From positions 1 through 52,272 of the forward strand of contig NZ_LMNA01000028.1 in the NCBI RefSeq assembly GCF_001422445.1: a stretch of DNA of 52,272 nucleotides, given 5' to 3'. The notes beneath the pieces were generated by a model. The model searched no databases. It saw only the letters and a list, made by a program, of their open reading frames with translations, and was not told the DNA's origin. A program made the position numbers and the translations under genes. This document shows, one piece after another, positions 25,487 through 35,542 of the stretch; position 1 is the first letter of the stretch; every line of letters begins with the position of its first letter. Source of the DNA: Pseudorhodoferax sp. Leaf274 (GTDB taxonomy: Bacteria; Pseudomonadota; Gammaproteobacteria; Burkholderiales; Burkholderiaceae_C).

Positions 25487-27493
25487 TCAGTGCGCCGCCT
25501 GCGCGTCCGGCCGCGTTTTGTAGAAGGTCATCGGCTGCGCCTGGGCCTCGTTCAGCACGGCGCGCTTGATCCTGCCCACCACGTGCATCTCGCAGGGCTT
25601 GCAGTCGAAGCGCAGGGTGAGCTTCTCCTTGCCGTTGATGAGCGCCAGCGGCTCGGCCTTGACCTGCCCCTGTACGCCCGTCACGCCCTTGGCCTGCTTG
25701 GGACACAGCGACAGCGAGAAGCGCACGCAGTGCTTGGTGATCATGAGCGAGACCTCGCCTTCCTCCTCGTGCGCCTCGTAGGCGGCGGCGATCACGTTCA
25801 CGCCGTGGCGCGCGTAGAACCGGCGGGCCTGGTCGTTGAACACGTTGGCGAGATACGTCAGCGTGTCCTCGGGGTAGGGCACGGGCGGCTCCACCGCGGC
25901 GGCGCGCTGCGGGCGCTGGTAGGCCGCCAGGCGTGCGGCCTCCAGCCGCTCGCAGGCCTCGCGGCGCAGCTGGTTGACGAGCGAGGCCGGCACGAACCAG
26001 GGCTGGGCCAGGTCGATCGCGATGTCGATGGGGGCGAAGTCGGTGGCGCCGAAGCGGCCCAGGTGCTCGCGCAGGCTGGAGAGACCGCGCTCGGCGTCGC
26101 GTGCCGGTTCGTGCGCGTGGCGCGCCGTGGCCTGCGCCTGGTGGCCGTCCTCGTCGGTCAGTTGCAGCACGAAGCCCTGCGCGGTCTGGCCGAAGCGCAC
26201 CCACACGCCGATGCGGCGCTCGCTGGACTTCTTGTCCAGCATGCGCACCCAGTCCATGTCGCGGTTGCGGTTCACCTCGGTGCCCTGGCGCAGGTCGCGC
26301 AGGCCGGCCAGATCGTCCTTGGGGAACACGCGCCAGCGGTTCAGCTTGGTGGGGCTGGCCGGCTCGGCGCGGTTGACGGCCAGGCCTACGAGCTCCTTCT
26401 GCAGGTCGTAGTAGCACAGGCCGTCGCCGTTGTGCAGCAGGGTGGCGGCGTCCGTGGTCTCGATCTCCACCCAGTTTGGGCCGACCTGCGTGACCCAGCC
26501 GATCGCACGGCCCGGGTTCTTGGGCGTGTCGAAGGCGCCGATGTCGTCCTTGCGGCCGTTGACGAAGTAGTCGGTGAACTCGCGGTTGAAGTTCTGGTCC
26601 GGGTCGGGCGTGAACGTGAAGCTGGTGCGGCCACTGGAGGCGCGCGCCAGCGGCGCATGCATGGGATCGTTCTCGCGCGCCTCGATCAGCTCGTCCATCA
26701 GCCTGCGGTAGTGCGCGGTGATGTTCTTGACGTAGGCCATGTCCTTGTAGCGGCCTTCGATCTTGAAGCTGCGGATGCCGGCATCGACCAGCGCGGCGAT
26801 GTTGGCCGACTGGTTGTTGTCCTTCATCGACAGCACATGCTTGTCGTGCGCGACGAAGCGGCCCTTGCTGTCCACCACCTGGTAGGGCAGGCGGCAGGCC
26901 TGCGAGCAGTCGCCGCGGTTGGCGCTGCGGCCGGTGTGGGCATGGCTGATGTAGCACTGGCCGCTGTAGGCCACGCACAGCGCGCCGTGCACGAAGAACT
27001 CCAGCTGGCTGCGCGCCGGATCGAGCACGGCGTGGATGGCGCGGATCTGCTGCAGCGTGAGCTCGCGCGCCAGCACGATCTGCGAGAAGCCGGCGTCCTG
27101 CATGAAGCGGGCCTTCTCGGGCGTGCGGATGTCGGTCTGGGTGCTGGCGTGCAGCTGGATGGGTGGCATGCCTTCGAGTTGCAGCAGGCCCATGTCCTGC
27201 ACGATCAGCACGTCGGCGCCGGCGTGGTAGACGTCCCAGGCCATCTGGCGCGCGCCGTCCAGCTCGTCGTCGCGCAGGATGGTGTTGAGCGTGATGAACA
27301 CCTTGCTGTTGAAGCGGTGCGCGTGGCGCGCCAGGCGCTCGATGTCCTGCACCGGGTTGCCGGCCGAGGCCCGGGCGCCGAAGCCCGGGCCGCCGATGTA
27401 GACGGCGTCGGCGCCGTGGTCGATGGCGGCGATGCCGATGTCGGCGTCGCGGGCGGGCGCGAGCAGTTCGAGCTGGTGGGCGAGCAGGGACAT
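25487..27493 (-). CDS. rlhA: U32-family 23S rRNA C2501 hydroxylase RlhA (YdcP-like)
   Basis: This 668-residue member of peptidase family U32 matches RlhA/YdcP (~650 residues) rather than the shorter TrhP/YegQ. RlhA hydroxylates C2501 of 23S rRNA. The N-terminal TIM-barrel part runs LELLAPARDADIGIAAI ... GADAVYIGGPGFGAR. The cysteine motif GQCYISHAHTGRSANRGDCSQACRLPY is diagnostic and should bind Fe-S. The long C-terminal extension ends in RFDCKPCEMHVVG. No peptidase activity is expected. The ATG at 27493 starts at the barrel; in-frame extension upstream is not protein-like. It is divergent from the sigma54 two-component genes. Confidence 0.85.
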   Translation of the reverse strand: MSLLAHQLELLAPARDADIGIAAIDHGADAVYIGGPGFGARASAGNPVQDIERLARHAHRFNSKVFITLNTILRDDELDGARQMAWDVYHAGADVLIVQDMGLLQLEGMPPIQLHASTQTDIRTPEKARFMQDAGFSQIVLARELTLQQIRAIHAVLDPARSQLEFFVHGALCVAYSGQCYISHAHTGRSANRGDCSQACRLPYQVVDSKGRFVAHDKHVLSMKDNNQSANIAALVDAGIRSFKIEGRYKDMAYVKNITAHYRRLMDELIEARENDPMHAPLARASSGRTSFTFTPDPDQNFNREFTDYFVNGRKDDIGAFDTPKNPGRAIGWVTQVGPNWVEIETTDAATLLHNGDGLCYYDLQKELVGLAVNRAEPASPTKLNRWRVFPKDDLAGLRDLRQGTEVNRNRDMDWVRMLDKKSSERRIGVWVRFGQTAQGFVLQLTDEDGHQAQATARHAHEPARDAERGLSSLREHLGRFGATDFAPIDIAIDLAQPWFVPASLVNQLRREACERLEAARLAAYQRPQRAAAVEPPVPYPEDTLTYLANVFNDQARRFYARHGVNVIAAAYEAHEEEGEVSLMITKHCVRFSLSLCPKQAKGVTGVQGQVKAEPLALINGKEKLTLRFDCKPCEMHVVGRIKRAVLNEAQAQPMTFYKTRPDAQAAH

Positions 27494-27595
27494 GGCGAGG
27501 CGGCGCGCACCTTGGCGGTGGCGGCGGTCTGTACGTGGGGAGCCGCGGATTTTATCGGCCGCGCGGCCGGTCTGCGGCGCGCGCATGGCCGGACC

Positions 27596-27637
27596 ATCGG
27601 TATGTGCACCGATAGCGTGCGCGACCATCCTGTGGTC
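27596..27637. promoter_or_regulatory. Two adjacent dyads in the rlhA / sensor-kinase divergent gap
   Basis: ATCGGT-ATGTGC-ACCGAT (27596-27613) and GACCA-TCCTG-TGGTC (27623-27637) are perfect dyads, centred 26 bases apart. They lie roughly 60 and 86 bases upstream of the transcription start expected from the sigma54-like element at 27664. Position fits an activator or repressor site for the sensor gene. They do not match the TTCGG dyads upstream of the carboxypeptidase gene. Confidence 0.4.
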
Positions 27638-27663
27638 CAGTTGCATCCTTTTGCAGGCCGGCC

Positions 27664-27679
27664 GGGCACACGATTTGCT
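27664..27679 (+). promoter_or_regulatory. Candidate sigma54 (-24/-12) promoter of the sensor kinase gene
   Basis: GGGCACACGATTTGCT keeps the GG and GC doublets exactly 10 bases apart and the CAC and TTGCT parts of the consensus TGGCACG-N4-TTGCW; only the first T and the G differ. It lies 57 bases before the sensor ATG at 27736, in the right orientation. It suggests the sigma54 two-component system may be autoregulated. Confidence 0.45.
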
Positions 27680-27735
27680 GCATCCGTGTGACTCCCGCGC
27701 GAACGCACCACATTCGGCCCCACGCCAAGGTGAAC

Positions 27736-29689
27736 ATGAAGAGCCCTCGGGCTGAAGACTCCGGTACCGGGCAGGCAAGTCCCCCGCTGCGTTCCCCGAT
27801 CCGCCATGCCGCGCTGAAGGGCGCGGCATGGCTGGCCGCGCTCGTCTTCGTCGGCCTGAGCGGCGCGCTCGGCTACCTGAGCTTCGAGCGCCGCGCGGTG
27901 GACAACCTGCAGGCCGACGTGCGCCACCGGCTGGAGCTGTTCTCCTCCGCGGTGGAGGGCATGATCCAGCGGCTGGAGGACGTGCCCGCCACGGTGCAGC
28001 TCAGCGAGGAGATCCAGCGCCTGTTCCATGCGCCGCACCGCGCCGCCGTGCGCGAGCGGGCCGACCGCTACCTGCAGCGCCTGAATGCCTTCATGGGCGG
28101 CATCGCCATCTACGTGCTGGACGAGCGCGGCGCCATCGTGGCCTCCAGCGCCCGCACCCGCATGGACACGCTGCCCGAGGAGGACTTCTCGTTCCGGCCC
28201 TACTTCCAGGAGGCGCTGTCGGGCCGCGTCGGGCGGCACTTCGCGATCAGCCTGGTCGGCAACCGGCCCGCGTACTTCGTCTCGCACCCGATCCGCGACG
28301 GCGCCAAGGTGGTGGGCGTGGCGGTGATCATGATCAACCTGGACCCGATCAACCAGATCTGGGACATGCTGGGCGCCCCCGCGCTGCTGGCCGACACCAA
28401 CGGCGTGGTGATCCTGTCGTCCGACCCCGCCTGGACCTACACCACGCTGCAGGAGATGCCGATCGAACGCCGCGTCGACCTGCAGCTCAGCCGCATGTAC
28501 AACCGCATGCCCCTGCAGCGCTTTCCGCTGCCCGTGCAGCTCAAGGTCAACCCCGAGACCCTGTCCATCCATGGCAGCCTGGCGCAGGCCAACCGCTACT
28601 TCGGCTTCCAGGAGGTCGCGCAGATCGTTTCGGGCCGCAGCATCAACGGCATGGACTGGCGCGTGATGCTGTTCACCGACGTGGCCGGTGCGCGCGAGGA
28701 GGCGGTGCTGGCCGGCGCCGTGTCCGCGACCGGTGCCGCCTTCCTGATCCTGGTGGTGCTGTTCATGGCCCAGCGCCGGCGCATCCACCGCCACCGGCGC
28801 GAATCCGAGCGCCTGCTCGAGCAGGCCAACCTCTCGCTGGAGCACAAGGTCGGCCAGCGCACGGCGGCGCTGACGCTGGCCAACGCGCAGCTCGTCAAGG
28901 AAGTGGCCGAGCGCAAGCAGACCGAGGCCACGCTGCGCGCCACCCAGGGCGAGCTGGTGCACGCCGGCAAGATGGCGGTGCTGGGCCGCATGGCCGCGGG
29001 CATCACGCACGAGCTGACGCAGCCGCTGGGCGGCGTGCGCACCTTCGCGGGCAACGCGATGGAGTTCGCCAAGCGCCAGGACCTGGAAAGCGTGCAGCAG
29101 AACCTGGAGATCATCGCCCGGCTGACCGAGCGCATGGGCACCATCATCCATCCGCTGCGCAGCTTCGCGCGGCGCACCGAGCCTTCGCTGAGCACCATCG
29201 ACGTGGGCCAGTCCATCGCCAACGCGCTGTTCCTGTACCAGACGCAGCTGGCCCACCTGGGCGTGGCGGTGGACAATCGGACCGCCGGCGAACACCTGCC
29301 GGCCTGGTGCGATGCGCACCGGCTCGAGCAGGTGCTCGTGAACCTGGTCGGCAACGCCATCGACGCGATGGCCGATGCCCCGCTGCGCCAGCTCACGCTG
29401 GTGGCGGAACGCGCACCATCGGCGCACGAGGCCACCGCCGCCGATGGCCGCGCCTACTGCCTGCGGCTGGACGTGGAGGACACCGGTTGCGGCCTGCCGC
29501 CGGACTTCGCCTCGCACCTGTTCGAACCCTTCTACACCACCAAGCAAAAAGGGCTGGGCCTGGGCCTGACGATCTCGCGCGACATCGTGCAGGACTTCGG
29601 CGGCGCGCTGCGGGCCTGGAACCGCGACGGGCCCGGCGCTTGCTTCAGCATCTACCTGCCCTGCGCACCACAACGAGGAGAACCCCACG

Positions 29690-29697
<8 letters not shown>
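27736..29697 (+). CDS. DctB/AauS-like sensor histidine kinase
   Basis: This 653-residue membrane kinase has a first membrane helix at about 33-52, a ~280-residue periplasmic Cache-type sensor region (FSFRPYFQEALSGRVGRHFA ... YFVSHPI is typical of dCache_DctB), a second membrane helix near 330-355, a coiled coil and HisKA with His 425 in GITHELTQPLGGVR. The ATPase domain carries NLVGNAIDAM, DTGCGLP and GLGLGLTIS. AAGG precedes the ATG at 27736; the upstream in-frame ATG-like start lacks a site. It overlaps its response regulator by 8 bases. Ligands of this family are C4-dicarboxylates or acidic amino acids; the facing amino-acid binding proteins favour the latter. Confidence 0.9.
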
Positions 29698-31060
<1,363 letters not shown>

Positions 31061-31691
31061 GGGCCCCTCGGCAGCCGGCGCGGCCGTGGTGGCGCCCGCT
31101 GCGCAGGCGCTGCGGCGCGGCCAGCATCAGCGCCGCGCAGGCCAGGCCGAACACATGGGCCTGCACGATGATGGCGCCGCCCACCAGCGCCATCTCGTGC
31201 CGGTCCGGCCCGCGGATCAGCTGCGCACCCAGCCAGGCCGCCACGGTGCACAGCGCCGCGATGCTGACCGGGTCCAGCCGCCGCACGCCCGGCCACAGCG
31301 CCAGCAGGAACAGCCCGTACAGCACGCCCGACAGGCCGACGTAGTGGGCCAGCGTGGGCACCAGCGCCACGAACAGCAGCGAGATGCCGGTTGCCAGCAC
31401 GAACCATTGGCGCAGCAGCGTGAGCGGTGCCGGCGGCCGGTCGGCCAGCAGCGCGTACACCAGCAGGCCGAGCGCGTTGAGCGCCCAGTGCACCCAGCCC
31501 AGGTGGACGAGGTGCCCGGTCCACAGGCGCCAGAGCTCGCCCTGCAGCACGGCGGCGCGCTCGTAGCGCAGCGCCTGCTGCCAGGCATCCGGCAGGGCCT
31601 GCAGTGCGGCCATCGCCACGCTGGCGAGGGCCACCGTGGTCAGGGCGCGTGCGCAAGAGGGGGCCATGGCGCTCTCCGGGGCAGGTCCGCG

Positions 31692-32597
31692 TCAGTCGAC
31701 GGTGTAGGCTTCCTTGGGCTTGTCGTTCAGGTTGGCCCAGGCCGCGCGCGTGGCGGGCGATGCCGGCATGTTCAGCGACGCGCCGGTCGGCGGGATCGGC
31801 TGCACGAACCACTTGTCGTAGAGCTTGGCCACGGTGCCGTCCTTCACCTGGCGCGCGATGCTGTCGTCCACAGCCTTCTTGAAAGCCGGGTCGTCCTTGC
31901 GCAGCATGATGGCGATCGGCTCGACCGACAGCGGCTCGCCCACCAGCTTGAAGCCCTTGGGGTTCTTGGAGCGCGCGATGTTGCCCGCCAGGATCTGGCC
32001 GTCCATCACGAAGGCGTCGGCGCGGCCCGATTCCAGCAGCAGGAAGCTGTCGGAGTGGTCCTTGCCGGCGATCTCGCGGAAGCTCAGGCCCTGGGCGCGC
32101 TTGTTCTGGCGCAGCAGCTGCACCGAGGTGGTCCCGGTGGTGGTGACCACGGTCTTGTCCTTGAGGTCGGCCACCGACTGGATGGCCGAGTCGGCGCGCA
32201 CGGCGATGCGCACCTCCTCCACGTACAGCGTGCTGGCGAACGCGACTTCCTTGGCGCGGTTGGCGTCGTTGGTGGTGGAGCCGCACTCGATGTCCACCGT
32301 GCCGTTGCGCAGCAGCGGGATGCGGTTGGCCGAGGTCACCGGCTGGTACTGGATCGTCAGCTCCGACAGGCCGAGCTGGCGCCGCACGTCGCTGATGACA
32401 TTGGCGCACACGTCGTAGTGAAAGCCGGTGTAGACGCCGGTGCCCAGCATGTAGGCCAGGGCGCCCGAGGATTCGCGCACGCCCTGCACGATGGTGCCGG
32501 AGCTCTTGACCTTGGCCAGCGTGTCGGTGGTTTGGGCCTGGCCGGCGCCGGCAGCGGCCAGCAATGCGCAGATCAGGGGAAGGGCACGGAGTTTCAT
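31692..32597 (-). CDS. Amino-acid ABC transporter substrate-binding protein (GltI/AatJ-like), copy 1
   Basis: This 301-residue periplasmic binding protein of SBP family 3 has a signal peptide (MKLRALPLICALLAAAGAGQA) and then a two-lobed domain with GIVQGVRESSGALAYM, the ligand-loop VDIECGSTTNDANRA and VVTTTGTTSVQLLRQ. The ECGSTT/N-type motif and overall shape match glutamate/aspartate binding proteins. No permease or ATPase gene is adjacent. It follows a paralogue (32663-33559) on the same strand and precedes the rhombosortase gene by 24 bases. It could serve a distant transporter or present ligand to the DctB/AauS-like sensor. Confidence 0.9.
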   Translation of the reverse strand: MKLRALPLICALLAAAGAGQAQTTDTLAKVKSSGTIVQGVRESSGALAYMLGTGVYTGFHYDVCANVISDVRRQLGLSELTIQYQPVTSANRIPLLRNGTVDIECGSTTNDANRAKEVAFASTLYVEEVRIAVRADSAIQSVADLKDKTVVTTTGTTSVQLLRQNKRAQGLSFREIAGKDHSDSFLLLESGRADAFVMDGQILAGNIARSKNPKGFKLVGEPLSVEPIAIMLRKDDPAFKKAVDDSIARQVKDGTVAKLYDKWFVQPIPPTGASLNMPASPATRAAWANLNDKPKEAYTVD

Positions 32598-32616
32598 GGT
32601 GGGCTCGCAGGTTGGT

Positions 32617-32632
32617 GGCGCGCAGGCGCGCC
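32617..32632 (-). other. GC palindrome between the two binding-protein genes
   Basis: GGCGCGC-AG-GCGCGCC (7-bp arms, 2-base spacer) lies in the 65-base gap between copy 2 and copy 1. The tiny spacer makes it a poor hairpin loop, so it is either a short stem with an opened top or a protein-binding dyad. Confidence 0.35.
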
Positions 32633-32662
32633 GATGGAAGGAATCCGGTGGGGATGGACAGG

Positions 32663-33559
32663 TCACTGCAGCGGCCTGTCGTTGGGGTTCTGGAACAGGT
32701 CGAGCACGTCCTGCGACGGCGGCCAGTTCATGTTCAGGCCCTTGGTGGGGATCGGCCGCTCGAACCACTTGCGGTAGACCGCGAGCAGCTCGCCGGAGCG
32801 CATCAACCGCTCGATCTCCTGGTCGACGATGCGCTTGAGCTGCGCATCGTCCTTGCGCATCATGCAGCCGTAGGCCTCGCGCGTCATGGGCGTGCCGACG
32901 ACGATCCAGTCCAGCGGCTGCTGGGCCTTGGCGCGCTCGCCGTAGAGCAGGGCGTCGTCCATCATGAAGGCGTCGGCCTGGCCGCGTTCGAGGGCGCCGA
33001 ACGACTCCTCGTGCTCGCGCGCGGTGAGGATCTGGAACTTCAGGCCCGACGATTCGGCGAAGGTGCGGATCAGCCGCTCGGAGGTGGTGCCCGAGGTCAC
33101 CACCACGCGCTTGCCGGCCAGGTCCCTGAAGTCCTGGATGCCGGCCTCGCGGTGCACCATCAGCCGCGTGCTGATGACGAAGAACGAGGTCGAGAACAGC
33201 ACCTGGCGCGCGCGCTCCTGGTTGTGCGTGGTGGAGCCGCACTCCAGGTCGACGTTGCCGCTGACCACCATGGGGATGCGGTTCTGCGCCGTGACCGGCA
33301 CCAGCTTGGTGGTCAGCGCGGGCAGCTGCAGCGCGCGCCGGACCGCCTGCGACACCGCGGTGGACAGGTCGTGGGAATAGCCCACCACCTGCTTGCGCGT
33401 GTCGTAGTAGGAGAACGGCACGGACGACTGCCGGTGGCCCAGCGTGATGGTGCCGGTCTGCTGGATCTTGCGCAGCGTCTCGCCGGCCATGGCGGGCGCG
33501 CCGTGCGGCCATGCCAGTGCGGCGGCGAACAGCATCGGGATCAGGGAAAAGGGTCGCAT
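32663..33559 (-). CDS. Amino-acid ABC transporter substrate-binding protein (GltI/AatJ-like), copy 2
   Basis: This 298-residue paralogue of the following binding protein has the same domain order and the same key loop, VDLECGSTTHNQERA, but the rest is well diverged (for example VVTSGTTSERLIRTF instead of VVTTTGTTSVQLLRQ). The signal peptide MRPFSLIPMLFAAALAWP ends near APAMA. The ATG at 33559 was chosen because the longer frame to 33631 precedes the signal peptide with non-protein-like sequence and reads through a 12-bp stem. Two diverged acidic-amino-acid-type proteins without membrane partners are unusual; they may differ in ligand. Confidence 0.88.
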   Translation of the reverse strand: MRPFSLIPMLFAAALAWPHGAPAMAGETLRKIQQTGTITLGHRQSSVPFSYYDTRKQVVGYSHDLSTAVSQAVRRALQLPALTTKLVPVTAQNRIPMVVSGNVDLECGSTTHNQERARQVLFSTSFFVISTRLMVHREAGIQDFRDLAGKRVVVTSGTTSERLIRTFAESSGLKFQILTAREHEESFGALERGQADAFMMDDALLYGERAKAQQPLDWIVVGTPMTREAYGCMMRKDDAQLKRIVDQEIERLMRSGELLAVYRKWFERPIPTKGLNMNWPPSQDVLDLFQNPNDRPLQ

Positions 33560-33587
33560 GGAGACGTGGAAAGCATGTCGGATGCCG

Positions 33588-33620
33588 GGCCGGTGCGCGG
33601 GCTGTCCACGCGCACCGGCC
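33588..33620 (-). terminator. Perfect 12-bp intercistronic hairpin
   Basis: GGCCGGTGCGCG (33588-33599) pairs perfectly with CGCGCACCGGCC (33609-33620) around a 9-base loop. It sits in the 100-base gap after the lipoprotein gene and before binding protein copy 2. No U-tract follows on the minus strand, so it may be a U-less terminator, an mRNA-processing or a 3'-stabilising stem. Confidence 0.55.
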
Positions 33621-33659
33621 GGGCAATGCACCGCGCGGCGGCGGTGCGTGCTCAGGCGC

Positions 33660-35474
33660 TCAGAACGGCACCGTGCAGCGGGCGGTGGCGTCGGTGGGCC
33701 GCACCACGGGCGTCAGCGTCGTGAAGCTGGCAGGGGTGCCGTAGCTCATGCGCCGTTGCGCATAGGCCGCCGCGGCGCCGGTGCCGGTGCCGATCACGAA
33801 TTGCTTCAGGATGCCGTCGGACGGGTCGATGTTGGCGAACGGTGCCGCCAGCGCTGGGCAGGCCGCGCCGCTGGCCGTGGGCACGTTGCCGAACGCCTGC
33901 ACCGTGGCCGGGCCCTTGACGTAGAGGTACTCGACCACGGCGTTGTTGCCCGAGCCCGAGACCGTGCGGCTGAAGTAGCGGCCCGACCAGATGCGCGAGC
34001 GCGTGGCCTCGCTGAAGCCGGTGACGGCCTGCGCGCCCAGCGTGCTGCCCAGCTTGACCAGCCGCAGGCCCGACAGCGAGAGGCTGCCGTCGGCCTGGAT
34101 GTGCGCCACGCCCGGGTTGCTGGGCACCGACAGGTTGCCGTTGAAGTCGATGGTGGTGGCGCCGAACTCCACCACATCGGCATTGGCGCCGCTGGTGGCG
34201 TAGCTGCCGATCTGCACGCCGACGTTGCGGGCCGTCTCCAGCGCGGTGGCGGTGCCCGTCTGGCGGTCGTTCTGGTAGTAGAAGGTGCTGTGCGCGTAGG
34301 TGCCGTCCTCCAGCAGCACCATGTACTCGGGCCGGCTCAGGCCCATGGGCCGCACCCAGCCGCCCACCAGCGCGTTGCTGGCGCTGGCCACGCGGGTGAG
34401 GCTGGTGCCGTCCAGCGTCATGGCGTTGCCGGCCACCGTCGCCGTGTGCGCGCCGGCCGCGGGTCCGCGCGCATTGGCCGCCTCGATCAGCTCCAGCGAC
34501 AGCGTGGAGCCGCTCAGGCTGTAGCGGCCGTAGCGGTAGCCCAGGCCGTTGTCGAAGGCGTAGTTGGCGCCGACCGGCGTGGCGATGACCTGGTGCACGA
34601 AGGTGCCGTCGCCACCGAACAGGAACACCTCGCGCGTCGTGCCGTCGGTGCGCACCCAGGCGCCCTCGATGGGCTGGGCCGCGGTGGCAGCCTTGGCCTT
34701 GGCCACGCCGGCCAGCGTGGCGGCGCTGGGCACCAGGCTGTCGCGCGTGGCCAGGAACAGCGACTCGCGCTGCTCCGGCGTCAGCGTGGACGGGATCTGG
34801 TAGAGCAGCTGCTGCAGCGAGCCCGGCGCCACGGCGGCGTAGGCCTCGAAGACGGCGCGGCTGCCGCCGCCCACGCTGGCGCCCACCTCGGCGAAGCCGC
34901 GCGTGAGCAGCTGGCCCAGCGCCAGCATCTTCTGCTGCGCCGCGCTGGCCGTGGTGCCTGCGGCCGCCTCGTAGTTGTCGTAGAGCTGGATGCCGCCGAC
35001 CTGCCCGGCCGAGCCGACCAGGAAGGACAGCAGCGTCTCCTCGGCCTGCGCCAGGTTGGCCGAGCGGCCCGAGTCGACCTCGGACTGCAGCAGCGTGGTG
35101 TAGGGCGAGATGACGGCATGGCGGCCCAGCGGCGCGCTCAGCACATAGGGCGCGACGACCGGGCCTTCGGACGTGGTGCTGCCGGTGCCGGCCTGCACCA
35201 GCACGACGGCGTCGGCGGCCTGCGTGGTGGTGATCTTGAAGTTGCCGTTGGCGGTCATGGCCGACGGTTCGCCGGCATCGCAGGCGCGGTTGTCGTTCAG
35301 GTCCAGGCAGGCGGTCGCGTTGTTCAGGCCGCGGTCGAGCACGTAGCCGGTGACTTCGCGCGAGGTGCCTGGCGGGTTGGCCGGGTCATCGCTGCCGCCG
35401 CCGCCGCAGGCGGCCAGGAAGGTGGACGCGGCCAGGGCCAGGGCCGAGAGCGCGCAGGTGTTGCGGGAATGCAT
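33660..35474 (-). CDS. Large surface lipoprotein of unknown function
   Basis: This 604-residue lipoprotein has a signal peptide ending in the lipobox LAAC (Cys 23), followed by a Gly/Ser/Asp linker GGGGSDDPANPPG. Near residue 45-75 is a carboxypeptidase-regulatory/SdrD-like segment, ATACLDLNDNRACDAGEPSA, a pattern often binding calcium. A helical middle (about 140-250) leads to a beta-rich C-terminal half with repeated strand pairs (DGTFVHQV, DGTYAHSTFYYQ, GRYSLSGSTLSLELI). The Cys pair near the end (CPAL, CTVPF) may form a disulphide. I do not recognise the family. It follows the carboxypeptidase by 68 bases and may be its surface partner. Confidence 0.8.
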   Translation of the reverse strand: MHSRNTCALSALALAASTFLAACGGGGSDDPANPPGTSREVTGYVLDRGLNNATACLDLNDNRACDAGEPSAMTANGNFKITTTQAADAVVLVQAGTGSTTSEGPVVAPYVLSAPLGRHAVISPYTTLLQSEVDSGRSANLAQAEETLLSFLVGSAGQVGGIQLYDNYEAAAGTTASAAQQKMLALGQLLTRGFAEVGASVGGGSRAVFEAYAAVAPGSLQQLLYQIPSTLTPEQRESLFLATRDSLVPSAATLAGVAKAKAATAAQPIEGAWVRTDGTTREVFLFGGDGTFVHQVIATPVGANYAFDNGLGYRYGRYSLSGSTLSLELIEAANARGPAAGAHTATVAGNAMTLDGTSLTRVASASNALVGGWVRPMGLSRPEYMVLLEDGTYAHSTFYYQNDRQTGTATALETARNVGVQIGSYATSGANADVVEFGATTIDFNGNLSVPSNPGVAHIQADGSLSLSGLRLVKLGSTLGAQAVTGFSEATRSRIWSGRYFSRTVSGSGNNAVVEYLYVKGPATVQAFGNVPTASGAACPALAAPFANIDPSDGILKQFVIGTGTGAAAAYAQRRMSYGTPASFTTLTPVVRPTDATARCTVPF

Positions 35475-35504
35475 GTGGTTTCCTCGAAATCGTTCTGGTG
35501 GGCT

Positions 35505-35529
35505 GCCGGGCCCGCAGTGCAGGCCCGGC
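35505..35529 (-). terminator. Perfect 8-bp intercistronic hairpin
   Basis: GCCGGGCC (35505-35512) and GGCCCGGC (35522-35529) flank a 9-base loop in the 68-base gap between the carboxypeptidase stop and the lipoprotein start. Like the stem at 33588 it lacks a U-tract, suggesting partial termination or RNA stabilisation rather than a clean operon end. Confidence 0.5.
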
Positions 35530-35542
35530 GCTTGGACGGGGC

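Noticed and set aside
33573-33586. A weak GG-N10-GC element (minus strand) before binding protein copy 2
   Set aside because: Several consensus positions fail and the start would fall almost on the ATG; it may be chance.
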